From an uncultured Prosthecobacter sp. (GTDB taxonomy: Bacteria > Verrucomicrobiota > Verrucomicrobiia > Verrucomicrobiales > Verrucomicrobiaceae), in contig CALDGV010000526.1 in NCBI GenBank assembly GCA_937941745.1, positions 1 to 12,309 of the forward strand: a stretch of 12,309 nucleotides of DNA, given 5' to 3'. The notes under the pieces are model-generated. The model had not been told where the DNA came from, did no database searches, and saw nothing but the letters and a program-made list of their open reading frames with translations. Shown here piece after piece: positions 6,512-12,309 of this stretch. Within the stretch, counting starts at the first letter, position 1. Every line of letters begins with the position of its first letter. The translations under genes and the position numbers were made by a program.

Positions 6512-8437
6512 ATGATCCATTCCTTTTCGCGAGTCATTCTCCTAGCGGCCATTTCCCTGGGATGGATGTCCCCGGCCTTCTCGCAAGTCGCGCCCGCCGC
6601 TTCTCTGTCGGTGACGGATCACTCTGCCAGTGTCATGGTTTCCGGCGTGGCCAGCCCGCTGGGCACATGGAGCCTTTTGCCGGCCAAGCCTGCCCGCCAG
6701 CCTCAGGTTTCCCAGGTAGTGGCAGGGCAAACGCATTCCCTGGTTCTCAAGCTGGACGGAAGTGTCCAGGGCTGGGGCTACAACATCGCCGGGGGGGCGA
6801 CCATTCCGAGTGACCTCGGGCCAGTCACTGCCCTGGCGGCTGGCAGTCTGTTTTCGGTGGCCCTGACGCAAACCGGCAGCCTGCGTGGCTGGGGTGCCAA
6901 CTACCAGGGCCGGCTGCCGGTGCCATCGGCGACCCAGTTGGTCAGCGTTTCGACCGGGGAATCCCATGGGCTGGCCCTGAGGGCAGATGGCACGGTGATT
7001 TCATGGGGCAGCAATGAAAACGGCCAGCGCAACATCCCTGCCGGTCTGGGCAATGTCATCGCGGTGGCCGCCGGCGGGAAGCATTCCCTGGCCTTGCGGG
7101 CGGATGGCACCGTGATCGCCTGGGGGGACAATCGAGCCGGCCAGTGCAATGTGCCTGCGGATGTCACCCAGGCTGTCGCCATTGCGGCCGGGCAATGGCA
7201 TTCAGCGGCCCTCCTGGCGGATGGCAGCGTCCGCTACTGGGCCAGTTACATGGACAACTGGGCCCGCGGCAGCCGCCCGGAGCCCTCGTCGCTGCGGGAT
7301 GCCATCGCCATTTCCGCCGGAGGCTACAGCGTGATGGCCCTGCGGCGGGGCGGTTCGGTCGTTGCGTGGGGTGGGGATGAAGCCAGGTTGCTGCCTGCGG
7401 ACCTGGGGCCTGCCGTCAGCGTCTCGGCGGGCTACACCAAGGGCATGGCCCTGCATGCGGACGGCAGTGTCACCAATTGGGAGGACTCTGGGTATTACAC
7501 CCTGTGGCCGAGGATGCCGACGGAGTTGGCACCGCCCCAGGAAGGGCCGGACCTGATCTACACCCGCCTGGGCTATCTGGAGAACCACGGCACCGCCGTG
7601 TTGAACGGGGTGCGGGCGGAGATCGAAGGGCCGGATGCCGACCAGTTTTCCGTCCTGCTCACCCAGGTGACGAACATCGCCGTGGGCGGCAAAAGCGCCT
7701 TTGCCATCCGCTTCCATCCGACCCGTGGCGGCGCGCTCAGCGCCGTGCTGAAGATTCACAGCAATGCGCCGGACAGCCCTTTCCTCGTGCCTTTGAGGTC
7801 GGCCGCGAATGGCGAACTCACGGCGACGAAGGCCGGGGGCGCGGGCGGAGACTTCACCTACGGCCCGCTGCGGGCCGAGCGCCAGACCGGCCTCATGCTC
7901 CAGCAGATCCGCTTCACCAACAAGCTGGGCGGGGGCCTCCATGGCCTGCGCCTGTATTTGTCAAAGGTTGCCGCCGGGGTGGTGGTGTACAGCAGCAGTG
8001 TGAGCAGGAGGCCGGGAACGGTGGAGGTGTTTTACCCCAGGACCATCGCGGCGGAGGAAACCGTGTCGTTTGACCTGGTGTACCATGACCCCAAACGCCG
8101 CACGCAGGAGGCCATCTTCCCCAAGATCACGGCGGAGGCGATTCTCGATCCGGTGCCTGCCTCACCGCCTGTCTCTGGCAAGGTGGTCATGCCCGGCCCG
8201 CGTGTCACCCTCACGGCCCAGGGGCCGCAGCTGGACTGGACCTCGAAGGCGAAGGCCAGGTATGTCGTGGAGTATTCAGACGACGGCTGGTCCTGGCAGA
8301 GCGCCGTGCACCTGCTGCAGGCGGGCTCCAGCCGGATGACCTGGGTGGACCGCGGCCCGCCAGAAACCCGGACCAAGCCCGCCTTGAACCCCGGAGGCGC
8401 GGGCACCAGCCGCCGCTATCTCATCAGAATCCGTTAG
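6512..8437 (+). CDS. Secreted seven-bladed RCC1-repeat propeller protein with an ASH-like domain
   Basis: A 641-residue exported protein of unknown role, likely a surface or secreted binding protein. Signal peptide 1-24 (cleavage after AFS). Residues about 67-335 hold exactly seven RCC1-type repeats. Each ends in a DGSV-x-x-W-G-like motif, with tryptophans at 88, 127, 165, 204, 243, 286 and 323, spaced 37-43 residues apart. This predicts a complete seven-bladed beta-propeller; the last blade has WED in place of WG. Residues about 347-432 resemble an ASH/choice-of-anchor immunoglobulin-like domain (IEGPDADQFSV, FAIRFHPTRGG). The C-terminus (about 565-641) has a VEYSDDGWSWQ segment and a closing GTSRRYLIRIR, like domains repeated at the ends of many verrucomicrobial secreted proteins. 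No Shine-Dalgarno site precedes the ATG. It converges with the outer-membrane protein gene, 11 bases apart. Confidence 0.88.
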   Translation: MIHSFSRVILLAAISLGWMSPAFSQVAPAASLSVTDHSASVMVSGVASPLGTWSLLPAKPARQPQVSQVVAGQTHSLVLKLDGSVQGWGYNIAGGATIPSDLGPVTALAAGSLFSVALTQTGSLRGWGANYQGRLPVPSATQLVSVSTGESHGLALRADGTVISWGSNENGQRNIPAGLGNVIAVAAGGKHSLALRADGTVIAWGDNRAGQCNVPADVTQAVAIAAGQWHSAALLADGSVRYWASYMDNWARGSRPEPSSLRDAIAISAGGYSVMALRRGGSVVAWGGDEARLLPADLGPAVSVSAGYTKGMALHADGSVTNWEDSGYYTLWPRMPTELAPPQEGPDLIYTRLGYLENHGTAVLNGVRAEIEGPDADQFSVLLTQVTNIAVGGKSAFAIRFHPTRGGALSAVLKIHSNAPDSPFLVPLRSAANGELTATKAGGAGGDFTYGPLRAERQTGLMLQQIRFTNKLGGGLHGLRLYLSKVAAGVVVYSSSVSRRPGTVEVFYPRTIAAEETVSFDLVYHDPKRRTQEAIFPKITAEAILDPVPASPPVSGKVVMPGPRVTLTAQGPQLDWTSKAKARYVVEYSDDGWSWQSAVHLLQAGSSRMTWVDRGPPETRTKPALNPGGAGTSRRYLIRIR

Positions 8438-8448
8438 AGGCCATCCGC

Positions 8449-9609
8449 TTAAAACCGCCACACGGTGCTCAGCCCCAGCACAAAGGCGCCCCGGGAATCC
8501 AGAGTGGCCGTGGAGTCCACGCCGGGCACCTCGTAGCGGCGCAGGAACTGGTAGCGGCCACTGGCCATCAGGCTCAGGCGCGGGGTGATGTCGTAGCCGA
8601 AGCCCAGCCCGGCGTAGAACCCTGGCAGCAGGCTGGTGCGCTGCTCCCTACCGCGCAGGGTCTGGCCGCCGGAGTTGTTCAGCCTCGCCCGGTGATGGTA
8701 CTCGTAGGTGCCGCTGGCCACGGCGAGCAGGAAACCACCCTCCAGCATCACCCGCAGGCGCTTCCCCATCGGGATCTGCACGTAGCTGCCCCACTGGCTC
8801 ACGGCGAGGTGCACCTCCAGATCACGCCGGCCCTCAAACTTCACCTGGGCCGTGCCGCCAAAGGTCCGCACCAGGGCGGTGTCAGGCAGCAGGGTGTTGG
8901 GGCCGAGGAAAGACCCGGCAAAGCCGGCGCCCGGTGCGGGGCTGCCGCCGAGGCTGAAGGCATCGGTGAAGGTCTGGACGGTGGCCTGCGTGGAGGACTG
9001 ATTGTGCAGGTCCACATGCGCATACTGCAGGCCCAGGCGCAGACCCCATGTGGGGCTGGCGTCTTTCAGGCGCAGGAAGGGCACCGGGCCCAGATCATAG
9101 AGCCCGTAGAGCTCGAAGCCTGCACCCGCTGCCACGCTTTCATCCGTGACACGCCCCACCTGGTTGCCCCGGCGGCTGGAGGCGATGGAGCGAAACTCGA
9201 TGTTGCCGCCCACTTCCTGGGAGCTGCTGCCGTAGCCCCAGAACGTCGTTTCCCCTCCGGCGTTGCCGCTGGAGTCCACCCGCACATAGCCATCCAGGTA
9301 TTCACGGTTCTGTCCCGCCAGGTTCGGCCTCGTGGCAACCCCATCCGTCACCGTGAACTCGGCCTTCATGCCCAGGATCGGCGCATACCCCGCCCCCAGG
9401 CTCCACCTCGATTCCGGGCTTTGCCGAAAAACATCCTTCCAGTCTCCTGCCACAGGCGCATCCAGCCTGCCCGGAGCCTTGAGTTCCGGCTTCGTAGCGG
9501 CTGCATTCGGAGGTGCTGTCGGAGCAGGCGACGCCTCCTCCGGGGCTGCCTGAAGTCCTCCAGTGAAGATGACCATGGCGGCGAGAACGGCAAAGAGGCG
9601 GGAAATCAT
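8449..9609 (-). CDS. Predicted outer-membrane beta-barrel protein
   Basis: A 386-residue exported protein of unknown specific function. Signal peptide 1-21 (cleavage after LQA), then a Pro/Ala-rich linker to about residue 45. The rest alternates short amphipathic strands ending in aromatic residues with Gly/Ser/Asn-rich turns, for example WSLGAGYAPILGMKAEFTV and FYAGLGFGYDI. It finishes in LGLSTVWRF, a C-terminal phenylalanine of the kind recognised by the barrel-assembly machinery. I cannot assign it to a named porin or transport family. No Shine-Dalgarno site is obvious; a TTATAG box lies about 16 bases upstream of the ATG. The 41-bp repeat array begins about 125 bases upstream of the start. 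The gene faces the RCC1 protein. Confidence 0.8.
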   Translation of the reverse strand: MISRLFAVLAAMVIFTGGLQAAPEEASPAPTAPPNAAATKPELKAPGRLDAPVAGDWKDVFRQSPESRWSLGAGYAPILGMKAEFTVTDGVATRPNLAGQNREYLDGYVRVDSSGNAGGETTFWGYGSSSQEVGGNIEFRSIASSRRGNQVGRVTDESVAAGAGFELYGLYDLGPVPFLRLKDASPTWGLRLGLQYAHVDLHNQSSTQATVQTFTDAFSLGGSPAPGAGFAGSFLGPNTLLPDTALVRTFGGTAQVKFEGRRDLEVHLAVSQWGSYVQIPMGKRLRVMLEGGFLLAVASGTYEYHHRARLNNSGGQTLRGREQRTSLLPGFYAGLGFGYDITPRLSLMASGRYQFLRRYEVPGVDSTATLDSRGAFVLGLSTVWRF

Positions 9610-9735
9610 GAAATCGGCGCCCGGCCTATAAGCTCCCGCCCATCACTTTCCACCCCGCAGAGAAGGAACCGTGGGATTTTGTTTCCGCAGCAGGTCGGCG
9701 TGCCCGATGGCTCATGGTTCCCTCGGGGAAGCCCG

Positions 9736-10040
9736 ACGTCTGCGCCAAACGGCAGCCTTTTGGTCCCGCCACGGCCGTGTCCGCACCAAACGACGGCATT
9801 TTAGTCCCGCCACGGCCGTGTCCGCGCCAAACGACGGCATTTTGGTCCTGCCACCGCCGTGTCCGCACCAAACGACGGCATTTTAGTCCTGCCACGGCCG
9901 TGTCCGCACCAAACGACGGCCTTTTGGTCCTGCCACAGCCGTGTCCGCACCAAACGACAGCATTTTAGTCCCGCCACGGCGGTGTCCGCGCCAAACGACG
10001 GCCTTTTGGTCCCGCCACAGCCGTGTCAGCACCCAAAAAC
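9736..10040. repeat. 41-bp tandem repeat array with a 10-bp palindrome at each junction
   Basis: Six complete 41-bp units (starts 9777, 9818, 9859, 9900, 9941, 9982) are flanked by a diverged copy at 9736-9776 and a partial copy from 10023. Units are contiguous, with no spacers. The typical unit begins GTGTCCGCACCAAACGACGG. Unit junctions create the palindrome CACGGCCGTG, intact at three of the seven junctions and carrying one change at the others. Unit length is not a multiple of three, so short open frames through the array are artefacts. The rest of the 9610-10142 gap shows no gene. Confidence 0.95.
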
Positions 10041-10142
10041 CGGTCTGGAAGGTCGGTGGTGGGGAAGCGATCAAGGAGACGGCTGTCGGCGCTGTCTTTC
10101 GTCGGGCTTGCTGAAAAGGGTGAATCCGTTACCTTCCCCCGC

Positions 10143-10358
10143 ATGAGCACCCTGGCACAAATCGAACTCGCTCTCCCGCATCTGGCGGAGGAGGAGTTAT
10201 CGCATCTGGAGCGCTTTGTTCACTCACTGCGCCGTCGTCGGGCGCAGAAGTCTCGAAGTGCGCTCGATCTGGCTCCACTCAGGCTGGGCAAGGTCTTGAA
10301 GCCGCTCTCGGCGGAGGACGATCTGCTGGAGGAGATGCTCGATGACCCACGGCCTTGA
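10143..10358 (+). CDS. Probable antitoxin of a VapBC-type module
   Basis: A 71-residue protein beginning MSTLAQIELALPHLAEEELS, helical and charged, with a basic middle (LRRRRAQKSR, about 29-38) and an acidic tail (DDLLEEMLDD, about 59-68). I do not recognise a DNA-binding family for certain. The call rests on its size, its charge pattern and its position: it overlaps the PIN-domain gene by 17 bases in another frame, as toxin-antitoxin partners do. In such pairs the antitoxin occupies the toxin's active site and represses the operon. I start at 10143; the frame upstream runs into the 41-bp array and is not credible. No Shine-Dalgarno site; a weak TTGCTG/TTACCT pair (10108-10134) with only 15 bp spacing could be the promoter. 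Confidence 0.72.
   Translation: MSTLAQIELALPHLAEEELSHLERFVHSLRRRRAQKSRSALDLAPLRLGKVLKPLSAEDDLLEEMLDDPRP
10328..10334 (+). promoter_or_regulatory. Ribosome binding site of the PIN toxin inside the antitoxin gene
   Basis: GGAGGAG, seven bases before the ATG at 10342 and inside the antitoxin coding sequence. It fixes the toxin start and permits coupled translation. Confidence 0.8.
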
Positions 10359-10773
10359 TACCGGCTTTCTCGTGGCTGCGGAGGTGGCTGAGCACTCGGA
10401 TCACGAGGCGGCCAGGCAGCAGTTGCATGCACTTCGGGAGGCTGGAGACCGTTTTGCACTCACGGCGCAGGTGCTGGCCGAGTTTGTGCACATCGTTTCC
10501 GATCCGAAGCGCTTTGCCGCCCCGTTGACGATGGAGGCCGCGCTGGAGCGGGCGCAGCTCTGGTGGGAATCGCCCGAAGTCGATCAACTCGGGACAGATG
10601 CGTTCTCGGTGGGGACCTTTTTCACCTGGATGCGGCAGCATCGGCTCGGGCGGAAGCGCATCCTCGACACCATGCTGGCTGCCACCTTTCACGAGGCAGG
10701 CATTCAATCCGTTCTGACCACTAATTCCCGAGACTTCACCGTGCTGGGCCATTTCGTGTGCCTCACGCCTTGA
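10342..10773 (+). CDS. PIN-domain ribonuclease toxin, VapC-like
   Basis: A 143-residue PIN-domain protein, expected to cut RNA using a metal ion held by a cluster of acidic residues and to be held inactive by the partner encoded just upstream. The acidic set is visible: D6 in LDTGFLV, E47 in VLAEFVHIV, D109 in ILDTMLAAT, and N127 to D131 in TNSRDFTVL near the C-terminus. Length and order fit VapC-type toxins, so the enzyme looks intact. It overlaps the antitoxin gene by 17 bases and has its own strong ribosome binding site. Its RNA target cannot be inferred. Immediately downstream begins the repeat-rich region. PIN-domain pairs are common near mobile or rearranged DNA, and the setting here fits that. 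Confidence 0.86.
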   Translation: MTHGLDTGFLVAAEVAEHSDHEAARQQLHALREAGDRFALTAQVLAEFVHIVSDPKRFAAPLTMEAALERAQLWWESPEVDQLGTDAFSVGTFFTWMRQHRLGRKRILDTMLAATFHEAGIQSVLTTNSRDFTVLGHFVCLTP

Positions 10774-10841
10774 TGAGTGGTCCAGTTCCATGCCGGGCAC
10801 ACCGCAGAGGAGAGAAAACCGCAGAGAGGGAGTGGTCGGGC

Positions 10842-10966
10842 CCGATGCCGAGGGGGAAGAGACCGAGGAGGCGGATGACGGCGCTCAGGCTCGTGGGCTG
10901 TCGGAGCTGGCTGGGAAGGTAGCTGCGACAGGTCGATGAGGCGTTCTGGCAACCAAGGTGTGCGTA
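10842..10966. repeat. Left copy of a ~125-bp direct repeat
   Basis: About 125 bases that recur at 11288-11412 in the same orientation, with roughly 14 mismatches and no gap by hand alignment. Both contain GATGACGGCGCTCAGGCTC and GCTGCGACAGGTCGATGAGG. It lies 68 bases after the toxin stop. In the plus frame shared by the two copies (AEGEE...ATGR, stop) most differences change the amino acid, so I treat it as non-coding. The short A/G-rich stretch just before it (10789-10832) has its own direct repeat, ACCGCAGAG and ACCGCAGAG about 20 bases apart. Confidence 0.85.
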
Positions 10967-11030
10967 TCTGGCTGTTGCCTGGCCCCGTTTCCCTGGACTT
11001 GAGGCCCGTCGGCGGCCAAACCACCGACAG

Positions 11031-11272
11031 TTTGAGCTCAAAGAGGGGTGCGTTTGACCCCAAAGAAGGGTGCCTTTGACCCCAAAGAAGGGTGCCTTTG
11101 ACCCCAAAGAAGGGTGCATTTGACCCCAAAGAGGGGTGCGTTTGAGCTCAAAGAGGGGTGCATTTGACCCCAAAGAGGGGTGCGTTTGACCTCAAAGAAG
11201 GGTGCGTTTGACCCCAAAGAGGGGTGCGTTTGACCCCAAAGAGGGGTGCATTTGACCTCAAAGAGCGCGTGC
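11031..11272. repeat. 22-bp tandem repeat array (ten full units and a partial)
   Basis: Ten contiguous units start every 22 bases from 11031 to 11229; an eleventh from 11251 decays. The consensus is TTTGACCCCAAAGAGGGGTG plus a variable CG/CC/CA. Two units carry TTTGAGCTCAAA, a perfect 12-bp palindrome, and others have GACCTC. No spacers, and 22 is not a multiple of three, so open frames across it on the minus strand are artefacts of the period (a 22-residue repeat every 66 bases). Confidence 0.96.
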
Positions 11273-11287
11273 CAGAGTCGAAAGCGT

Positions 11288-11412
11288 CCGAGGCCGAGGG
11301 GGAAGAGATCGAGGAGGAGGATGACGGCGCTCAGGCTCTGGGGCTGTCGGAACAGGCTGAGAAGGAAGCTGCGACAGGTCGATGAGGTGTCGTGGCAACC
11401 AAGGTGCGGGTA
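11288..11412. repeat. Right copy of the ~125-bp direct repeat
   Basis: Second copy of the element at 10842-10966, same orientation, about 89% identical by hand count. Together the two copies bracket the 22-bp array. Its right end falls about 30 bases before the stop codon of the low-GC membrane-protein gene. Between 10774 and 11444 I see only these repeats and no gene. Confidence 0.85.
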
Positions 11413-11444
11413 TTGTGCCCCCCGGTTTCAGTCGAACGATCAGC

Positions 11445-11897
11445 TTACAGTTTTTGTTTTCTAAGCTCGGATTTGATTCGGCTTATGCTGTTAGAAATTG
11501 GCAGAACCCTGCCTGCATCCGCTTTGCGTTTTGCGGTCTGAAACTTTCCTCCCGTGCAAGTATCGTTCAAGTCGACCATCATTTGAACAAATTCATCGGT
11601 GCGTTTAGGGCAGTATCGTTTGCAGTATGACTTCAAGTCTGCTTCCAAGGCTCTGATTGCACTGATTAGCTTCTGCGCGAGTGACTCTAATTCACCTTTG
11701 TCCTGTTCATTGGTATCTCTCGACCAGTAGGATATCGAATCAGTCCTCAACGATTCAAGATCCTTGATGATGGCATCGATTAAACTCGCCTCGTTTGCTT
11801 TCCTGACAAAATATCGCTGAAGAATCAGTGAGCCTCCGATTAGAGCAACTAGCGCTGGCGAGACGTGATGGAGGAGATCGACGATGTTGTTCCACAT
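11445..11897 (-). CDS. Small one-pass membrane protein with a helical cytoplasmic domain, unknown function
   Basis: I do not recognise the family. The 150-residue product has one hydrophobic span near the N-terminus (about 13-30, VSPALVALIGGSLILQRYF). The basic VRK after it suggests the remaining 120 residues lie in the cytoplasm. Those are polar and mostly helical (LIDAIIKDLESLR, ELESLAQKLISAIRALEADL), likely forming coiled coils, with cysteines at 92, 96 and 114. The start at 11897 lies three bases after the stop of the DUF4325 gene, so translation is probably coupled; no strong Shine-Dalgarno site is visible. Base composition is much lower in GC than the genes before 9610. It is the last gene of the operon before the direct repeat, and I see no terminator after it. 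Confidence 0.75.
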   Translation of the reverse strand: MWNNIVDLLHHVSPALVALIGGSLILQRYFVRKANEASLIDAIIKDLESLRTDSISYWSRDTNEQDKGELESLAQKLISAIRALEADLKSYCKRYCPKRTDEFVQMMVDLNDTCTGGKFQTAKRKADAGRVLPISNSISRIKSELRKQKL

Positions 11898-11900
11898 GGC

Positions 11901-12224
11901 CTATTTCTTCTTGGCATCGTTGATGTACTTGTGAATCAACAACACATAGCTGCTGAATTCCTCGTCATCACATTTGATTCGCAGCCTTTTCGACAGGTCA
12001 TCCTTTGTGAAATGCCCTTCTCGAACAAGGCCCCCAAATGCTTCTTCGAGAAAGGATGAACCAAAACCCTCAACAGTGTCGATTCGCACTTCTACCAAAT
12101 CATTAGCTTTGAGTGCGGGCACCAAGATTGAATCCCGAAATTCAGAGCCATTGAAGGGGCCGTCCTCGGCATACCGCCCCCACGGGGTGTCTGAGAAATC
12201 TTTGCCTATGTCGATTATTTTCAT
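11901..12224 (-). CDS. STAS-like DUF4325 protein
   Basis: A 107-residue cytoplasmic protein with the signature of the STAS-like DUF4325 family: VRIDTVEGFGSSFLEEAFGG (46-65), followed by LVREG. STAS domains act as switch proteins; in SpoIIAA/RsbV a serine in a similar SS position is phosphorylated by a partner ATPase kinase. Here S56-S57 occupy the comparable place, but that equivalence is inference. A C-terminal Lys-rich end (AKKK) follows a helical segment. It is the middle gene of a compact minus-strand operon: one base after the upstream stop and three bases before the membrane-protein ATG. The start at 12224 is preceded by TCTAAA and no Shine-Dalgarno site, which suggests translational coupling to the upstream gene. 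Confidence 0.82.
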   Translation of the reverse strand: MKIIDIGKDFSDTPWGRYAEDGPFNGSEFRDSILVPALKANDLVEVRIDTVEGFGSSFLEEAFGGLVREGHFTKDDLSKRLRIKCDDEEFSSYVLLIHKYINDAKKK

Positions 12225-12225
12225 T

Positions 12226-12309
12226 TTAGATGGTCACAGTCCATTCGATAAGAGTGCCGCAAATTGAATGCTTGAAGTCATTGTTGTGGACGTGAGATGG
12301 CGAATCTTG
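12226..12309 (-). CDS. C-terminal 27 residues of an unidentified upstream operon gene
   Basis: Reading the minus strand inward from the window edge, one frame is open for 27 codons and ends TAA at 12226-12228, a single base before the DUF4325 ATG. The visible end is HSICGTLIEWTVTI. A closing GTxxEW-like strand is seen in histidine-kinase-type ATPases, which commonly accompany STAS proteins, but 27 residues cannot prove this. A second frame is also open to a stop at about 12235, so the call rests on the tight spacing. Confidence 0.45.
   Translation of the reverse strand, partial: QDSPSHVHNNDFKHSICGTLIEWTVTI

Noticed and set aside
8692..9804. Open frame of 370 codons opposite the outer-membrane protein
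   Set aside because: It is antisense to a gene with a signal peptide and barrel-like ending, and runs into the 41-bp array.
9736..10040. CRISPR array
   Set aside because: The 41-bp units are contiguous with no unique spacers, and no cas-like gene is nearby.
10023..10142. Longer N-terminus of the antitoxin
   Set aside because: The first codons lie in the degenerate last repeat unit, and the protein pattern starts at the ATG at 10143.
10842..10936. Acidic peptide encoded by both 125-bp repeat copies
   Set aside because: Both copies share a frame ending at the same stop, but about six of seven codon differences change the residue, so there is no sign of selection on a protein.
11031..11272. 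CRISPR array or repeat-protein gene on the minus strand
   Set aside because: The 22-bp units have no spacers. The open frames of 141 and 136 residues exist because 66 bases make a 22-residue period without stops; they also run through the direct repeat and into the toxin gene.
11442..11467. Terminator at the end of the membrane-protein gene
   Set aside because: AGCTTA/TAAGCT is only a 6-bp inverted repeat with a 14-base loop and lies inside the coding end with no T-tract after it on the minus strand.

Overview
This is a GC-rich bacterial chromosome segment, most likely from Verrucomicrobiota (Prosthecobacter/Verrucomicrobium-like; the genus is inference). The strongest marker is a 51-residue basic protein at 961-1116 that matches the small basic protein family restricted to Chlamydiae and Verrucomicrobia. 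Other supports are many secreted proteins with clear signal peptides, start sites that mostly lack Shine-Dalgarno sequences, and a verrucomicrobial-looking secreted RCC1 protein.

Layout. 1-1116 (minus): a 23S rRNA pseudouridine synthase of the RluF/RluB type, running off the left edge, downstream of the small basic protein gene. A strong terminator separates them and lies directly against the synthase GTG start. 1328-4346 (plus): an exported zinc N-acetylmuramoyl-L-alanine amidase, an exported alpha/beta-hydrolase esterase and a MnaT/phosphinothricin-type GNAT acetyltransferase. 4348-5454 (minus): a deacetylase-like protein I cannot name, tail to tail with the acetyltransferase. 5626-6289 (plus): the rplU-rpmA ribosomal operon (bL21, bL27) with a clear terminator. 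6512-9609: a secreted seven-bladed RCC1 propeller protein (plus) convergent with a predicted outer-membrane beta-barrel protein (minus).

From about 9610 the window becomes accessory. A 41-bp palindrome-bearing tandem array (9736-10040) is followed by a VapBC-like toxin-antitoxin pair (10143-10773). Next comes a composite repeat locus: two direct copies of a ~125-bp element bracketing an array of ten 22-bp units (10842-11412). To its right the base composition drops from about 65% to about 48% G+C (hand counts of two 60-base stretches). There a tightly packed minus-strand operon enters from beyond the right edge: the tail of an unknown protein, a STAS-like DUF4325 protein and a small one-pass membrane protein.

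The left 9.6 kb reads as ordinary chromosome: translation functions plus envelope enzymes. The right 2.7 kb reads as an acquired or rearranged segment. The best candidate for an undescribed system is the DUF4325 plus membrane-protein operon. Its first gene may be an ATPase, but too little of it is visible to say. Function there is inference only.
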